Shown here: positions 45,068 to 53,580 of the stretch, piece by piece
Layout: every line of letters starts with the position of its first letter
How positions within the stretch are numbered: position 1 is the stretch's first letter
Assembly: GCF_019430885.1 (NCBI RefSeq)
Contig: NZ_JAHYBZ010000001.1
Span: 496,001 to 560,000, forward strand
DNA: 64,000 bases
From: Roseomonas alba
GTDB taxonomy: Bacteria > Pseudomonadota > Alphaproteobacteria > Acetobacterales > Acetobacteraceae
Direction: 5' to 3'
Made by a program: the position numbers and the translations under genes
The notes under the pieces: generated by a model
What the model saw: only the letters and a program-made list of their open reading frames with translations
What the model was told of the DNA's origin: nothing
The model's database searches: none

Positions 45068-46570
45068 ATGGCAGGCATGATCGGCACTCTGTGGGATGGT
45101 GTGGCGCTGCGGCGGATGCGGTGCGGGGCCGATCCCGATGCTCCCCTACGGCCCGTGGCCCTTCCGGCCGCCTGGGATGACGATGCCGCCGAGGCGTTGG
45201 CCGGCCTCGCCCCCGGCACCGGGCCGGTGGTCTTCCCGACCCTCGCCGAAGGCTGGATCCGGCGGGTGACCACCCGCGGCCGCCGCCTCGGCCTGCTGGA
45301 AAGCCCGGAGGAGGCGGACGACCTTGCCGCCGCGCTGCGCGCCCTGCTGCTGGCCCGCCGCGGCGCGCCGGGGATGGAGGTGTGGCGCGACCGCAAGGAG
45401 GAACCGCGCTTCGTCCTCAGCCTGCCGGCCTTCCTGGATGCGGCGGGTGGGTTCGACTCGGCGGGGTATGCGGCGGCGGTCGGCATGGCGGTGCGGGTGC
45501 TGGACATCCTGGGCAGCGGCCGGGCGCCGCGGCTGCGCGTGGGCTTCGCCGATCTCGCGGGGCTGCTGGCCGCCTTCCGCCTGCCCTATGACAGCGCCGA
45601 GGCGCGCGCCGTCGCCACCGCCATCGCCGCCCTGACGCGCGGCGCGGCGGAGGCCGAGTCGGGCCGCCTTGCCGCTCGCCACGGTGCGCTGCACCCGGTC
45701 GCCTTGATCTGGCCGGAACCGCCGGCCGAGACCGTCGTCCCGGGCCTCGCCCAAGCGGCGCGCGCGGCACTCGATATGGCGGCCTCCGCCCCCGGGCTGC
45801 GCCATGAGGGCTGCGTCGCCCTGGCCCCGGCCGATGCGGCCGAGGCCTTGCTGGGTGCCGAGACGGCTGGCCTGGCGCCGGCCCCCGGCGCCGTGCGCCC
45901 GGGCCGCGATGCCGATGGTCGGCATGTGCTGCTGCCGACCCGGGCGGCGCACCGTGCCGGTGCGGCCGCCGCCGCCCTGCTGGCCCCGCCGCCGCCGGCC
46001 GCCCGCGCGGCGATGGAAGCGGCGGTGCTGCCCTTCCTCGATGCCGCGCCGCCGGCCCCGCCGGCGATCGCCGCCGCGCCGCAGATCCCACGCCGGTCCG
46101 TGCCGCGCTCCGTTGCCGCCCCTGCCGCGCGCACTTGGCGCGTGACCATCGGCGGCGCCCGGGTCGCGCTGCGCGCCTCCGAAGATGATCGCGGCCGGCT
46201 GCGCGAGATCGCCTTCAGCGCGCCGCGCGAAGGGATGTCGGCGCGGGGGCTGCTGGAGGCCCTGGCCCAGGCGGTGACGCTCGGCCTCGGCAGCGGCGTG
46301 CCGCTCGATGCCTTCGTCGATTCCTACGCCTATGCGCCCGGCACGGGCGGCGTGGTGGAGGGCGACAGCGCCATCCAGCGCGCCACCTCGGTGCTCGACT
46401 GGGCATTCCGGCGGCTCGCCATCGACTATCTCGGCCGGGTGGACCTGCCCGATCCCGCCGAGGAGGAAATGCCGCTGCCGGTGGCCGAGAGCCAGCCGCC
46501 GCTGCTGCCGCTCGACCTGCCGGCGCAGCCGGCGCCGCGGCGCGGGCGTGGCTTTCGCCACGCCGCCTGA
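45068..46570 (+). CDS. Ribonucleotide-reductase (NrdJ)-like protein lacking the catalytic core, TSCPD domain
   Basis: 500 residues. The N-terminal half has LRVGFADLAGLLAAFRLPYD then SAEARAVATAIAALTRGAAE, recalling the helical part of adenosylcobalamin-dependent ribonucleotide reductase (there GLGYANLGGLLM, GIPYDSD). The C-terminal quarter, SGVPLDAFVDSYAYAPGTGG then VVEGDSAIQRATSVLDWAFR and RLAIDYLGRVDLPDP, matches the TSCPD-bearing end of NrdJ closely. Only two cysteines remain (MRCGAD and EGCVAL), so the radical and redox cysteines are absent. It should be a pseudoenzyme, perhaps regulatory. Followed 23 bp later by the ridA-like gene in the same direction. Confidence 0.75.
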   Translation: MAGMIGTLWDGVALRRMRCGADPDAPLRPVALPAAWDDDAAEALAGLAPGTGPVVFPTLAEGWIRRVTTRGRRLGLLESPEEADDLAAALRALLLARRGAPGMEVWRDRKEEPRFVLSLPAFLDAAGGFDSAGYAAAVGMAVRVLDILGSGRAPRLRVGFADLAGLLAAFRLPYDSAEARAVATAIAALTRGAAEAESGRLAARHGALHPVALIWPEPPAETVVPGLAQAARAALDMAASAPGLRHEGCVALAPADAAEALLGAETAGLAPAPGAVRPGRDADGRHVLLPTRAAHRAGAAAAALLAPPPPAARAAMEAAVLPFLDAAPPAPPAIAAAPQIPRRSVPRSVAAPAARTWRVTIGGARVALRASEDDRGRLREIAFSAPREGMSARGLLEALAQAVTLGLGSGVPLDAFVDSYAYAPGTGGVVEGDSAIQRATSVLDWAFRRLAIDYLGRVDLPDPAEEEMPLPVAESQPPLLPLDLPAQPAPRRGRGFRHAA

Positions 46571-46593
46571 CCACCCAGAAAGGACCAGACCCC

Positions 46594-47058
46594 ATGGCCG
46601 GACGCATTGAGGAGCGCCTGAAGGCGCTCGGCATCACCCTGCCGACACCGGCGGCGCCGATCGCCAACTACGTGCCTTTCACCGTCAGCGGGTCGCTGGT
46701 GGTGATCTCGGGCCAGATCCCGCTGCGCGACGGGACCATCGTCTATACCGGCAAGGTGGGCGAGACGGTCACGCCGGAGGTCGCCAAGGAGGCGGCGAAG
46801 CTCTGCTTCATCAACCTGCTTGCGCAGCTCAAGGCGGCGACGGGGGACCTCGATACGGTGAAGCGCGTGTTGCGCCTGGGCGGGTTCATCGCGGCGCCGG
46901 CATCCTTCACCCAGCACGCGGCAGTGATGAACGGGGCGTCGGATCTCGCCGTCGAGGTGTTCGGCGATGCCGGGCGCCATGCGCGGAGCACGATCGGCGT
47001 GCCGTCGTTGCCGGGGGATGCCGCGGTCGAGGTCGAAGGGATGTTCGAGATCGGCTGA
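46594..47058 (+). CDS. RidA-family protein (YjgF/YER057c)
   Basis: 154-residue member of the RidA superfamily, longer than the 128-residue RidA archetype and of the group starting RIEERLKALGITLPTPAAPI. Motifs include NYVPFTVSGSLVVISGQIPL, FINLLAQLKAATGDLDTVKR and the C-terminal HARSTIGVPSLPGDAAVEVE. The arginine in HARSTIG occupies the position of the deaminase Arg105 of RidA, so imine deamination is possible. An AAAGGACCAGA ribosome site precedes the ATG, probably co-transcribed with the NrdJ-like gene. Confidence 0.9.
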   Translation: MAGRIEERLKALGITLPTPAAPIANYVPFTVSGSLVVISGQIPLRDGTIVYTGKVGETVTPEVAKEAAKLCFINLLAQLKAATGDLDTVKRVLRLGGFIAAPASFTQHAAVMNGASDLAVEVFGDAGRHARSTIGVPSLPGDAAVEVEGMFEIG

Positions 47059-47062
47059 AACG

Positions 47063-47170
47063 GTTGGAGAGGGGCCGCGGCCCCTCTCGCCGGCCGCGGG
47101 CCGAGGGGGTGAAAGGCCCCCAGGGTCACCCCGGTATTGTTGCGGGAGGGGCTGGGCCCCTCCCGGTTCC
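47063..47170. repeat. Family A-type half elements
   Basis: Two outer-arm hairpins, GGAGAGGGGCCGCGGCCCCT (from about 47065) and GGGAGGGGCTGGGCCCCTCC (about 47144-47163), with a GGGGGTGAAAGGCCCCC hairpin between them. They are related to family A arms but lack the CAAAGGCC inner arms and core. They sit directly after the ridA-like stop and before family B copy 2. Confidence 0.6.
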
Positions 47171-47193
47171 ACCGATCAGACGAAGCCGATGGA

Positions 47194-47335
47194 CTCAGAG
47201 ACCGTTTGAAAAGGCCGCGCCCCTACCCGGCCGCCCAATTCAGCATGCTGTCGTTGGGTGGCCGGGCGATGGGGGCGTGGGCCGGTGCCGGACCTGGACA
47301 TGCGCCAATCGGCGCAGTTCCAAACGGGCTCTCAG
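47194..47335. repeat. Family B repeat, copy 2
   Basis: Terminal repeats CTCAGAGACCGTTTG (47194-47208) and CAAACGGGCTCTCAG (47321-47335) are identical to those of copy 1. The core hairpin is more diverged: CCCTACCCGGCCGCCC... and GGGTGGCCGGGCGATGGGG, with a CATGCTGTCGTTG loop. The TGA of the minus-strand gene 47332-47667 lies inside the right terminal repeat. Confidence 0.85.
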
Positions 47336-47667
47336 AGGCCGCGATCGAGCCAGTCCGCGACATTGGTGGCGGCGCGGTGCGCGTCGGCCCCGACATCCTG
47401 CGCACCCCTGGCGAATGCGACGACGTCCGACACATGCTGTCGTTCCAGGGGAATGTAGGGCAGATCCTGCGCATCCGCCGATTTGGCGCGATGCGCGTGG
47501 ATCGCGGCCCGGATTGCCCGGGCCGCGGCGACCAGGGCGTGGAAGGGCTGCTGCTTTTCCGGCGTGTCGAGCGTCGCGAGATGGTTGTCCTCGACATGCC
47601 GCAGCGTCGTGTCGAGGTCGCCCAGCATGTCCAGCGGGAACGGAACCTGCACTTCGTGTGGCTTCAT
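47332..47667 (-). CDS. Hypothetical protein (111 aa)
   Basis: Not recognised. 111 residues, soluble and largely helical: MKPHEVQVPFPLDMLGDLDT, TLRHVEDNHLATLDTPEKQQ, PFHALVAAARAIRAAIHAHR, and HVSDVVAFARGAQDVGADAH. It has seven histidines but no known motif. A strong AAGGAG ribosome site nine bases before the ATG supports it being expressed. The last four codons and stop come from family B copy 2, so the natural C-terminus may have been longer before the element arrived. Confidence 0.72.
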   Translation of the reverse strand: MKPHEVQVPFPLDMLGDLDTTLRHVEDNHLATLDTPEKQQPFHALVAAARAIRAAIHAHRAKSADAQDLPYIPLERQHVSDVVAFARGAQDVGADAHRAATNVADWLDRGL

Positions 47668-47833
47668 CGTCGGGTGCTCCTTCTGCTCATCGACAGCCGT
47701 GGCCGGGATGGCGGGACAAGTCAACGACGACACGCCGTGTCCCGCGGATGTCTTTCTTCCGCCGGAAGCGTCCCGGACACCGGATGGCCGGGGCTCCTGC
47801 GCGAGCCGAGAAGGCGGCGGCGCCCCCGGCCGG

Positions 47834-49024
47834 TCATATCGCCGGCAGCCGCCGCAGCCCCGCGAGTTCCGATGCCGCCACCACCATCAGCGACGCCGTG
47901 AACCCCGCCGCCGCCAGCATCACCCCGCCTTCCGGCCCGAGCGCCCCGGCGAGCAGCGCGCCGAGCGGCCGCACCCCGTAGATCGCCACCTGCAGCACAG
48001 CCCCGACGCGGCCGAGCATCGCGGGCGGGGTCACGATCTGGCGGATGCCGGTCTGGCAGATCAGCCACATCATCGGCCCGAAGCCGACCAGGAACAGCGC
48101 GGCGAAGGGCAGCGCCACGCCGCCGGCCGGGGCGGCCAGCAGCAGGATGGGCGCCACCACCGACAGGCCGGGCCCGGCGAGCAGGATCGCATTCGGCCCG
48201 AAGCGCCGCTGCACGGGGGCTGCCGCGGCGGCCCCCGCGATCATCCCCGCGCCATACCCCGCCTGGGCCAGGCCAAGCCGCGCGGGATCGAGCCCGAGAT
48301 GCCCCAGCGCGTAAGGCACGATGGCGGCGAGCAGCGCGAAGAAGGCGAAGTTCCAGCAGAGCGCGCAGCCGAAGATGCCGCGCAGCAGCGGATGACCGAG
48401 GACGAATCGGGCGCCCTCGGCGAGCTGCGCGCGGATCGGCGGACGCGTCGCCGTGACCGGGGCGGCGAGCATCGGCAGGCCGCGAGCGGCGGCGAAGGCG
48501 AGCAGGGCGGCGCCGATCGCGAGGCCGAAGGCCGCGACCGCCAGGCCTCGCCCGGCCAGCAGGCCGACCAGCGGCGGGGCGCCGAGGCTCGCCACGGCGC
48601 GGGCCAGTTCCAGGCGCGCATTGGCCGGGGCGAGGCCATCGGGCGGGGCCAGGGCGGGCACCAGGCTGCCCGCGGCGAGGACGAACAGAACCGTGCCGCA
48701 GGCGGCCAGGAAGGCCGCGAGGCCCAGCAGCGCCGGCGCGCCGCCCGCCACCGCCGGCAGGGCGAGGGTCGCGCCGCCGGCTGCCGCCAGGGTCGCCGCG
48801 CTCAGCAGCCGCGTGCGCCCGATGCGGTCGACCAGCAGCCCGGCGGGCAGCGAGAAGGCGAGCCAGGCCGCGGCCTGCGCGGCGAGCAGCGCACCGACCA
48901 GTTGCGGGCCGGCGCCGATCGCGAGCACGGCCACCAGCGGCAGCGCCGCCGTGACAAGCTGATCGGCGCCATGCAGTCCGAAGGCGGCGAGGGCGAGGCG
49001 GGAGAGGGGGGTTGCGGTCGGCAT
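47834..49024 (-). CDS. MFS transporter (probable drug/metabolite exporter)
   Basis: 396 residues with about 11-12 membrane segments. Motif A between helices 2 and 3 is GLLVDRIGRTRLLS (DRxGR). The sequence starts with a short MPTATPLSRLALAAFGLHGA, then alternating hydrophobic stretches such as LVTAALPLVAVLAIGAGPQL and ALLGLAAFLAACGTVLFVLA. The second half has ARFVLGHPLLRGIFGCALCW, like the MFS_3 group of multidrug/siderophore exporters. Substrate unknown. Divergent from galU. Confidence 0.88.
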   Translation of the reverse strand: MPTATPLSRLALAAFGLHGADQLVTAALPLVAVLAIGAGPQLVGALLAAQAAAWLAFSLPAGLLVDRIGRTRLLSAATLAAAGGATLALPAVAGGAPALLGLAAFLAACGTVLFVLAAGSLVPALAPPDGLAPANARLELARAVASLGAPPLVGLLAGRGLAVAAFGLAIGAALLAFAAARGLPMLAAPVTATRPPIRAQLAEGARFVLGHPLLRGIFGCALCWNFAFFALLAAIVPYALGHLGLDPARLGLAQAGYGAGMIAGAAAAAPVQRRFGPNAILLAGPGLSVVAPILLLAAPAGGVALPFAALFLVGFGPMMWLICQTGIRQIVTPPAMLGRVGAVLQVAIYGVRPLGALLAGALGPEGGVMLAAAGFTASLMVVAASELAGLRRLPAI

Positions 49025-49211
49025 CGTTTCCGGTTCCGTTGTGCGCGACCGGCGTGCCACGCTTACGGAATCGGCGCCTTCCGGCGATTGCGCCGGCATG
49101 ACACGCGAGAGCGGCCATGCAGTTGCAACCAAATGGTGAAGGCGTGCCGTCTTATTCTCGTCGCCCTGGCGTGCTTTCTTGCCGCGACGCAATCGGAATC
49201 GAGGGGATGTG

Positions 49212-50090
49212 TTGTCCGTGACCCTGAAGCCTCTGAAAAAGGCCGTGCTGCCCGTCGCTGGCCTCGGCACCCGCTTCCTGCCGGCCACCAAGGCCCTGGC
49301 GAAGGAGATGCTGCCGGTCGTCGACCGGCCGCTGATCCAATATGCGGTGGACGAGGCGCGCGCCGCCGGCATCGAGCAGTTCTGTTTTGTCACGGGCCGC
49401 GGCAAGACGGCGATCGTCGAGCATTTCGACGTGGCCTATGAGCTGGAGCGCACGCTCGAGGCGCGGGAGAAGACCGCGGAGCTGAACGCGCTGCGTGCCC
49501 AGGCGATGGTGCCGGGGTCGATCGTCACGGTGCGCCAGCAGGTGCCGATGGGCCTCGGCCACGCGATCTGGTGCGCGCGATCCTTCGTCGGCGAGGACCC
49601 GTTCGCCATCCTGCTGCCGGACGACCTCATGATGTGCGAGACGCCCTGCACGGGGCAACTCGCCGAGGCCTATCGCGAGACCGGCGGCAATGTCGTCGCC
49701 ATCGAGGAAGTGCCGATGGAGCGGGTGAACCGCTACGGCGTGCTCGATGTCGCCGAGGACAAGGGCAAGCTCGTGTCGGTGAAGGGGCTGGTCGAGAAGC
49801 CGCCGGTCGAGCAGGCGCCGTCCAACCTGACGATCATCGGCCGCTACGTGCTGATGCCCGAGGTGATGCAGCACCTCGCCAAGCTGGAGAAGGGCGCGGG
49901 CGGGGAAGTGCAGCTCACCGACTCCATGGCGAAGCTGATCGGCAGCCAGCCCTTCCACGGTTTGCGCTATGAAGGCCGGCGCTACGATTGCGGCGACAAG
50001 GCCGGCTTCCTCGAAGCCCAGGTCGCCTTCGCGCTGAAGCGGCCGGACCTTGCGCCGGCGATGAAGGCGATCCTCAAGGCCTATGCCTGA
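49212..50090 (+). CDS. galU: UTP-glucose-1-phosphate uridylyltransferase
   Basis: Makes UDP-glucose from UTP and glucose-1-phosphate, the sugar donor for the glycosyltransferases elsewhere in the window and for envelope glycans. About 292 residues with the nucleotidyltransferase start KKAVLPVAGLGTRFLPATKA (catalytic Arg), KEMLPVVDRPLIQYAVDEA, the Mg-binding FAILLPDDLM, and the UDP-glucose-site VEKP and GRRYDCGDKAGFLEA. The start is uncertain: GTG 49209, TTG 49212 and GTG 49218 all follow GAGGGG; 49212 gives the best spacing. The product overlaps puuE by 8 nt. Confidence 0.93.
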   Translation: MSVTLKPLKKAVLPVAGLGTRFLPATKALAKEMLPVVDRPLIQYAVDEARAAGIEQFCFVTGRGKTAIVEHFDVAYELERTLEAREKTAELNALRAQAMVPGSIVTVRQQVPMGLGHAIWCARSFVGEDPFAILLPDDLMMCETPCTGQLAEAYRETGGNVVAIEEVPMERVNRYGVLDVAEDKGKLVSVKGLVEKPPVEQAPSNLTIIGRYVLMPEVMQHLAKLEKGAGGEVQLTDSMAKLIGSQPFHGLRYEGRRYDCGDKAGFLEAQVAFALKRPDLAPAMKAILKAYA

Positions 50091-50997
50091 GGCCCGCCTG
50101 CCCGGCGGCATGCCGCCGGCGAGCCGCGACCTGGTCGGCTACGGCCCCAACCCGCCCGATCCGCAATGGCCGGGCGGGGCGCGGGTCGCCCTGTCCATCG
50201 TGGTGAATGTCGAGGAAGGGGCGGAGTTCGGCATCGGGTCCGGCGACGGACGCAACGAGGCGAATCCGGAGACCGGGATCGTCACCCAGGGCGCGCCTGA
50301 TCCCTGCACCGAGGGCCATTTCGACTATGGCGCGCGGGTCGGGCTGTGGCGGGTGCTGGACCAGTTCGATGCCTTCGGAGTGAAGGCGACCTTCTCGGCC
50401 TGCGGGCGGGCGGTGGCGGTGACGCCGCAGCTTGCGGCGGCGCCCGCCGCGCGGGGGCATGAGGTCAGCGCCCATGGCTGGCGCTGGGAAGCCCATGCCG
50501 GGATGGAGGAGGCGGTCGAACGGCTGGTCATCGCGCGCACCGTCGCGACGCTCGCCGAGCATGGCGGCGCACGGCCGGTGGGATGGCACACCAAGGGCGC
50601 GCCGTCCGGCAATACCCGGCGGCTGCTGATGGAGGAGGGCGGCTTCCTCTACGATTCCGACTGCTATGACGACGACCTGCCGCGCATCGCGGCGGGGCCG
50701 GCGGGGCCGCATGTCATCCTGCCCTATGCCTTCGACACCAACGACATGCGCTTCCGCACCGGGCAGGGCTTCGCCTTCGCCGAGGATTTCGCGCGCTACT
50801 GCATCGCCGCCTTCGACCGGCTGATGAAGGAAGGCGGGCGAATGATGTCGGTCGGGCTGCATCTGCGCACCATCGGGCGGCCGGGGCGGATCGCGGGGCT
50901 GGAGCAGTTGCTCGCCCATGTCGCGGCGGCCGGGGATGGCGTCTGGGTCGCGCGGCGGATGGACATCGCGCGGCACTGGCTGAAGCGCTTCGGATAG
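50083..50997 (+). CDS. puuE: NodB-like polysaccharide deacetylase, PuuE-type allantoinase
   Basis: 304 residues. The PuuE N-terminus is unmistakable: DLVGYGPNPPDPQWPGGARV then ALSIVVNVEEGAEFGIGSGD, followed by DYGARVGLWRVLDQFDAFGV and the metal-site EVSAHGWRWEAHAGM. PuuE hydrolyses allantoin to allantoate in purine breakdown and uses the same fold as chitin/peptidoglycan deacetylases, so a sugar substrate cannot be excluded. No signal peptide. Its ATG lies 8 nt inside galU, so the two are co-expressed although their classic pathways differ. Confidence 0.85.
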   Translation: MPEARLPGGMPPASRDLVGYGPNPPDPQWPGGARVALSIVVNVEEGAEFGIGSGDGRNEANPETGIVTQGAPDPCTEGHFDYGARVGLWRVLDQFDAFGVKATFSACGRAVAVTPQLAAAPAARGHEVSAHGWRWEAHAGMEEAVERLVIARTVATLAEHGGARPVGWHTKGAPSGNTRRLLMEEGGFLYDSDCYDDDLPRIAAGPAGPHVILPYAFDTNDMRFRTGQGFAFAEDFARYCIAAFDRLMKEGGRMMSVGLHLRTIGRPGRIAGLEQLLAHVAAAGDGVWVARRMDIARHWLKRFG

Positions 50998-51049
50998 CGC
51001 CGGGGCGGCTGGCACCACCGTTCCGGCGCAATGCTGCGCTGGGAGCGGG

Positions 51050-51403
51050 GTGGTGCGGTCGGTCTGGCTGGTACTGGCAATCGCGGTGATGAGCGCATTC
51101 GCGGATGCCGCTGAGCGCCGCTGCGGATGGCTGCGGAACCCCGGCCCGGCGAACTGGGTCCTGGAGGATCGCGATGCGCCCTGGGACCTCCGGACCCAGG
51201 GGCGGCCATTCGCGCCGGGCATGCTGCCGGTAACCGGCATGACGGATCGCGACTGGGTGCGGCCGCTCGGCGGGCCTTATGGCTATGGGTGCGCCTGCCG
51301 CACGGTGGACGCCGATCCGGCCGCGCGCCGGGTGCCGCGGATCCGCGCCGCAACTGCCCATCGCGCGCTGCGAGGCGGACCGATCGTTGCCGCCGCGGGG
51401 TAG
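51050..51403 (+). CDS. DUF4087 family secreted protein
   Basis: 117 residues with a signal peptide (VRSVWLVLAIAVMSAFADAA) and mature start ERRCGWLRNPGPANWVLEDR. The DUF4087 pattern continues with DAPWDLRTQGRPFAPGMLPV, TDRDWVRPLGGPYGYGCACR and VDADPAARRVPRIRA. Three cysteines (one at the start, two in YGCAC) are conserved in the family and probably form a disulfide. Function unknown. It uses a GTG start at 51050 (or the adjacent GTG at 51053). Confidence 0.87.
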   Translation: MVRSVWLVLAIAVMSAFADAAERRCGWLRNPGPANWVLEDRDAPWDLRTQGRPFAPGMLPVTGMTDRDWVRPLGGPYGYGCACRTVDADPAARRVPRIRAATAHRALRGGPIVAAAG

Positions 51404-51475
51404 CGCCAAGCGCACGCGGCGAATGGCGGCCGCGAGCCGGGGCTCTCCGGCCGCTGTTCCGGCGCTAGCCGACCT

Positions 51476-52678
51476 TTAGCGCTGGGCCGCCGTGGCGCCC
51501 GAGCGGCGCACCGGCGCGGGCAGGCTGTTGCTACGGCGCGCGCCGAGGGAGGTGGTCGAGCGGCTGCCCTGTTCCGGTACGACCACGCGGGTGCGCTGGA
51601 CCACGGGCCGCGCCATCGCCTGGCGCGCCGGTGGCGTCGGGGTCGCGGCACGCCGCGGCGTGCTAACCGCGCGCCGCGCCGCAGCGGCGGCGGTGCTGCC
51701 TTGGCCGGGACCGACCTGCCGTGTGGTCGCCGCGCGACGGGAAACGGTGGCCGCACGCGCTGCGCCGACCGCCCCGGTGGCCGCCGCCGCGGCCATCAGC
51801 GCCGATGGCGGCCGCGCCGCGACACCGAGCCGGGCGAAGCCCTGGTCGAGCAGCGCGCCCATGTGTCGGTCGCGTTCGACCCAGGAGGAGCCACCCATGG
51901 TCACGCCGACCAGGCGCACGCCGTCGCGCTGGGCGGAGGTGACGATGTTGAAGCCGGAGTCGCGAATGTAGCCAGTCTTTATGCCGTCCGCGCCATCATA
52001 GTCGCCGAGCATCCGGTTGTGGTTGCGGATCATCTGCCGCCCCCAGGCGAAGTGCATGGTGCTGAAGTAGCGGTAGCGGTCGGGGAAGTCGTGGATCAGC
52101 CGCAGGCCGAGCGTCGCCATGTCCCGCGCCGTGGTGACGTTGTCGGGGTCGGGCAGGCCGGAGGCGTTGCGGAAAGTCGTGCGTGACATGCCGAGGGCGC
52201 GGGCGCGCAACGTCATGAGCTGCGCGAAGCGTTCCTCGCTGCCACCCAGATGCTCGCCGACGGCCGAAGCGACGTCGTTGGCGCTCTTTGTCACCAGGGC
52301 GAGAATCGCCTGTTCGGCGGTGAGCGTCGCACCCGGCGGCAGGCCAAGCTTCGAAGGCGGGCGCGAGGCGGCCTCGTCGCTCATGCGGATCGGGGTGTTG
52401 AGCTGGACGCGGCCCTCGCGCAGGGCCTCGAACAACATATAGAGCGTCATCATCTTGGTGAGCGACGCGGGGTAGCGTTGTTCGTCGGGGTTCGCCGCGA
52501 TCAGGACGGTGCCGGTGCGGGCATCAACGACCATGGCGGAATAGCGCTCGCTGCCGATCTGGGCCGCAGCGGGGAAGGCGGTCAACCACACGGCGCACGC
52601 CGCGAAGAGGGCAGCGACCCCGCGCCAGGGGGCGCGGCGAGAGCGGGTCGGGCGCGATCGGGCGCTCGATGACGTCAT
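51476..52678 (-). CDS. D-alanyl-D-alanine carboxypeptidase (S11, PBP5/6-type) with unusual C-terminal tail
   Basis: Trims the terminal D-Ala from peptidoglycan pentapeptides. 400 residues: signal peptide (WRGVAALFAACAVWLTAFPA), then the serine-peptidase domain with SLTK, SAN and KTG active-site motifs in RYPASLTKMMTLYMLFEAL, ALVTKSANDVASAVGEHLGG and GADGIKTGYIRDSGFNIVTS. The usual PBP5 beta-rich C-domain and amphipathic membrane anchor are absent; the last 110 or so residues are a basic Ala/Pro/Arg/Thr-rich disordered tail (ARQAMARPVVQRTRVVVPEQ). That tail could bind the wall or membrane by charge. Confidence 0.9.
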   Translation of the reverse strand: MTSSSARSRPTRSRRAPWRGVAALFAACAVWLTAFPAAAQIGSERYSAMVVDARTGTVLIAANPDEQRYPASLTKMMTLYMLFEALREGRVQLNTPIRMSDEAASRPPSKLGLPPGATLTAEQAILALVTKSANDVASAVGEHLGGSEERFAQLMTLRARALGMSRTTFRNASGLPDPDNVTTARDMATLGLRLIHDFPDRYRYFSTMHFAWGRQMIRNHNRMLGDYDGADGIKTGYIRDSGFNIVTSAQRDGVRLVGVTMGGSSWVERDRHMGALLDQGFARLGVAARPPSALMAAAAATGAVGAARAATVSRRAATTRQVGPGQGSTAAAAARRAVSTPRRAATPTPPARQAMARPVVQRTRVVVPEQGSRSTTSLGARRSNSLPAPVRRSGATAAQR

Positions 52679-53013
52679 GCAGAATCCCCCTGGGTCCGGC
52701 GCGCCTGGGGCGCGGCGGGTCACACTCGCGCGAAAGATAACGGGCCCGGTCCGGGTAGTCCACCGCAAAACGGCACGGAGTTCGTTTCCGGGCAAGGGTT
52801 TACCTTCCGTTCTTGGGGCAAACCGTTACCGACACCTGCGTGCCATTGCATGAAGGTTTTTTGTGCGGCGCAAAATAACACTTGCACTCAGACCGTCACG
52901 CCGCCTAAACGATAGCCATGTTGCAGCGCAGCAAGACGGTCCGGAAGCCCGGGCCAGCCCGGCAGAACGGCGCCGTCCAGGCGCCCGAAACGATTGAGGA
53001 AAGGACCGAAGAC
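52679..53013. other. Upstream region of the phasin gene
   Basis: 335 bp between dacC and the phasin. It contains a divergent A+T-richer block (TTTTTTGTGCGGCGCAAAAT near 52857-52876, itself a GCGGCGC/TTTTTG-flanked partial palindrome) and the phasin promoter candidate. The frame upstream of the phasin is open from an ATG at 52918, but that lies at the predicted transcription start. Confidence 0.5.
52882..52911 (+). promoter_or_regulatory. Candidate promoter of the phasin gene
   Basis: TTGCAC (52882-52887) and TAAACG (52906-52911) are separated by 18 bp, with an A-rich stretch just upstream. Transcription would start close to 52918, leaving a leader of about 95 nt to the chosen phasin start. 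PhaR-type repressors bind TGC-rich sites, and TTGCACTCA resembles one, but this is speculative. Confidence 0.4.
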
Positions 53014-53511
53014 ATGGCTGAAGCCAAGACCGATGTGAAGAAGCTTGCCGCCGAGGGCACCGCCCAGGCGCAGAAGTTCGTGACCGAAGGCGCGGAGAAG
53101 GCCCGCGCTGCGATGGAGAAGGGCATGGAGCAGATGACGAAGGGCGCCGAAGGCTTCATGAAGGCGGCCGAGGACGTGGCCGAGTTCAGCCGCGGCAATG
53201 TCGAGGCGGTGACCAAGGCCGCGCAGACCTGGGCGACCGGTGCGCAGGACCTCGCCCGCCAGGCGATGGCGCTGGCCCAGGGCCTGACGGACCACACCCT
53301 CGAGGGCGCGAAGGCGCTCGCGGCGGTGAAGAGCCTCAACGAGGCCGCCGAGATCCAGACGAAGTTTGCGAAGGCCGCGGTCGAGAAGACCGTCGCCGAG
53401 ACCGCGAAGTTCCAGGAAGCCGTCTTCAAGCTGACCGAGGCCTCGGTGGCTCCGCTCAGCGCCCGCATGACGGCGGCGATGGAGAAGTTCGCGAAGCCGC
53501 TCGCGGCCTGA
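53014..53511 (+). CDS. Phasin family protein
   Basis: 165-residue granule-associated protein that coats polyhydroxyalkanoate inclusions and may help chromosome or granule partition. It is Lys/Glu/Ala-rich and almost entirely helical, with heptad-like stretches: KAAEDVAEFSRGNVEAVTKA, AQTWATGAQDLARQAMALAQ, SLNEAAEIQTKFAKAAVEKT, all matching the Phasin_2 pattern. No Cys, no signal peptide. The start at 53014 has a GAGGAAAGGA ribosome site; an ATG at 52918 would add 32 residues but coincides with the predicted +1. A long hairpin terminator follows. Confidence 0.88.
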   Translation: MAEAKTDVKKLAAEGTAQAQKFVTEGAEKARAAMEKGMEQMTKGAEGFMKAAEDVAEFSRGNVEAVTKAAQTWATGAQDLARQAMALAQGLTDHTLEGAKALAAVKSLNEAAEIQTKFAKAAVEKTVAETAKFQEAVFKLTEASVAPLSARMTAAMEKFAKPLAA

Positions 53512-53580
53512 TCGCAACGGGACTACGGCCGCTCCGTCCGAACTTCCCTCCCCTCCCACCCAGGACGGGGTGGCCACACG

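Noticed and set aside
47721..49118. 465-codon minus-strand frame over the MFS gene
   Set aside because: The in-register frame 47834-49024 gives the membrane protein; this one is an Arg/Gly-rich shadow.
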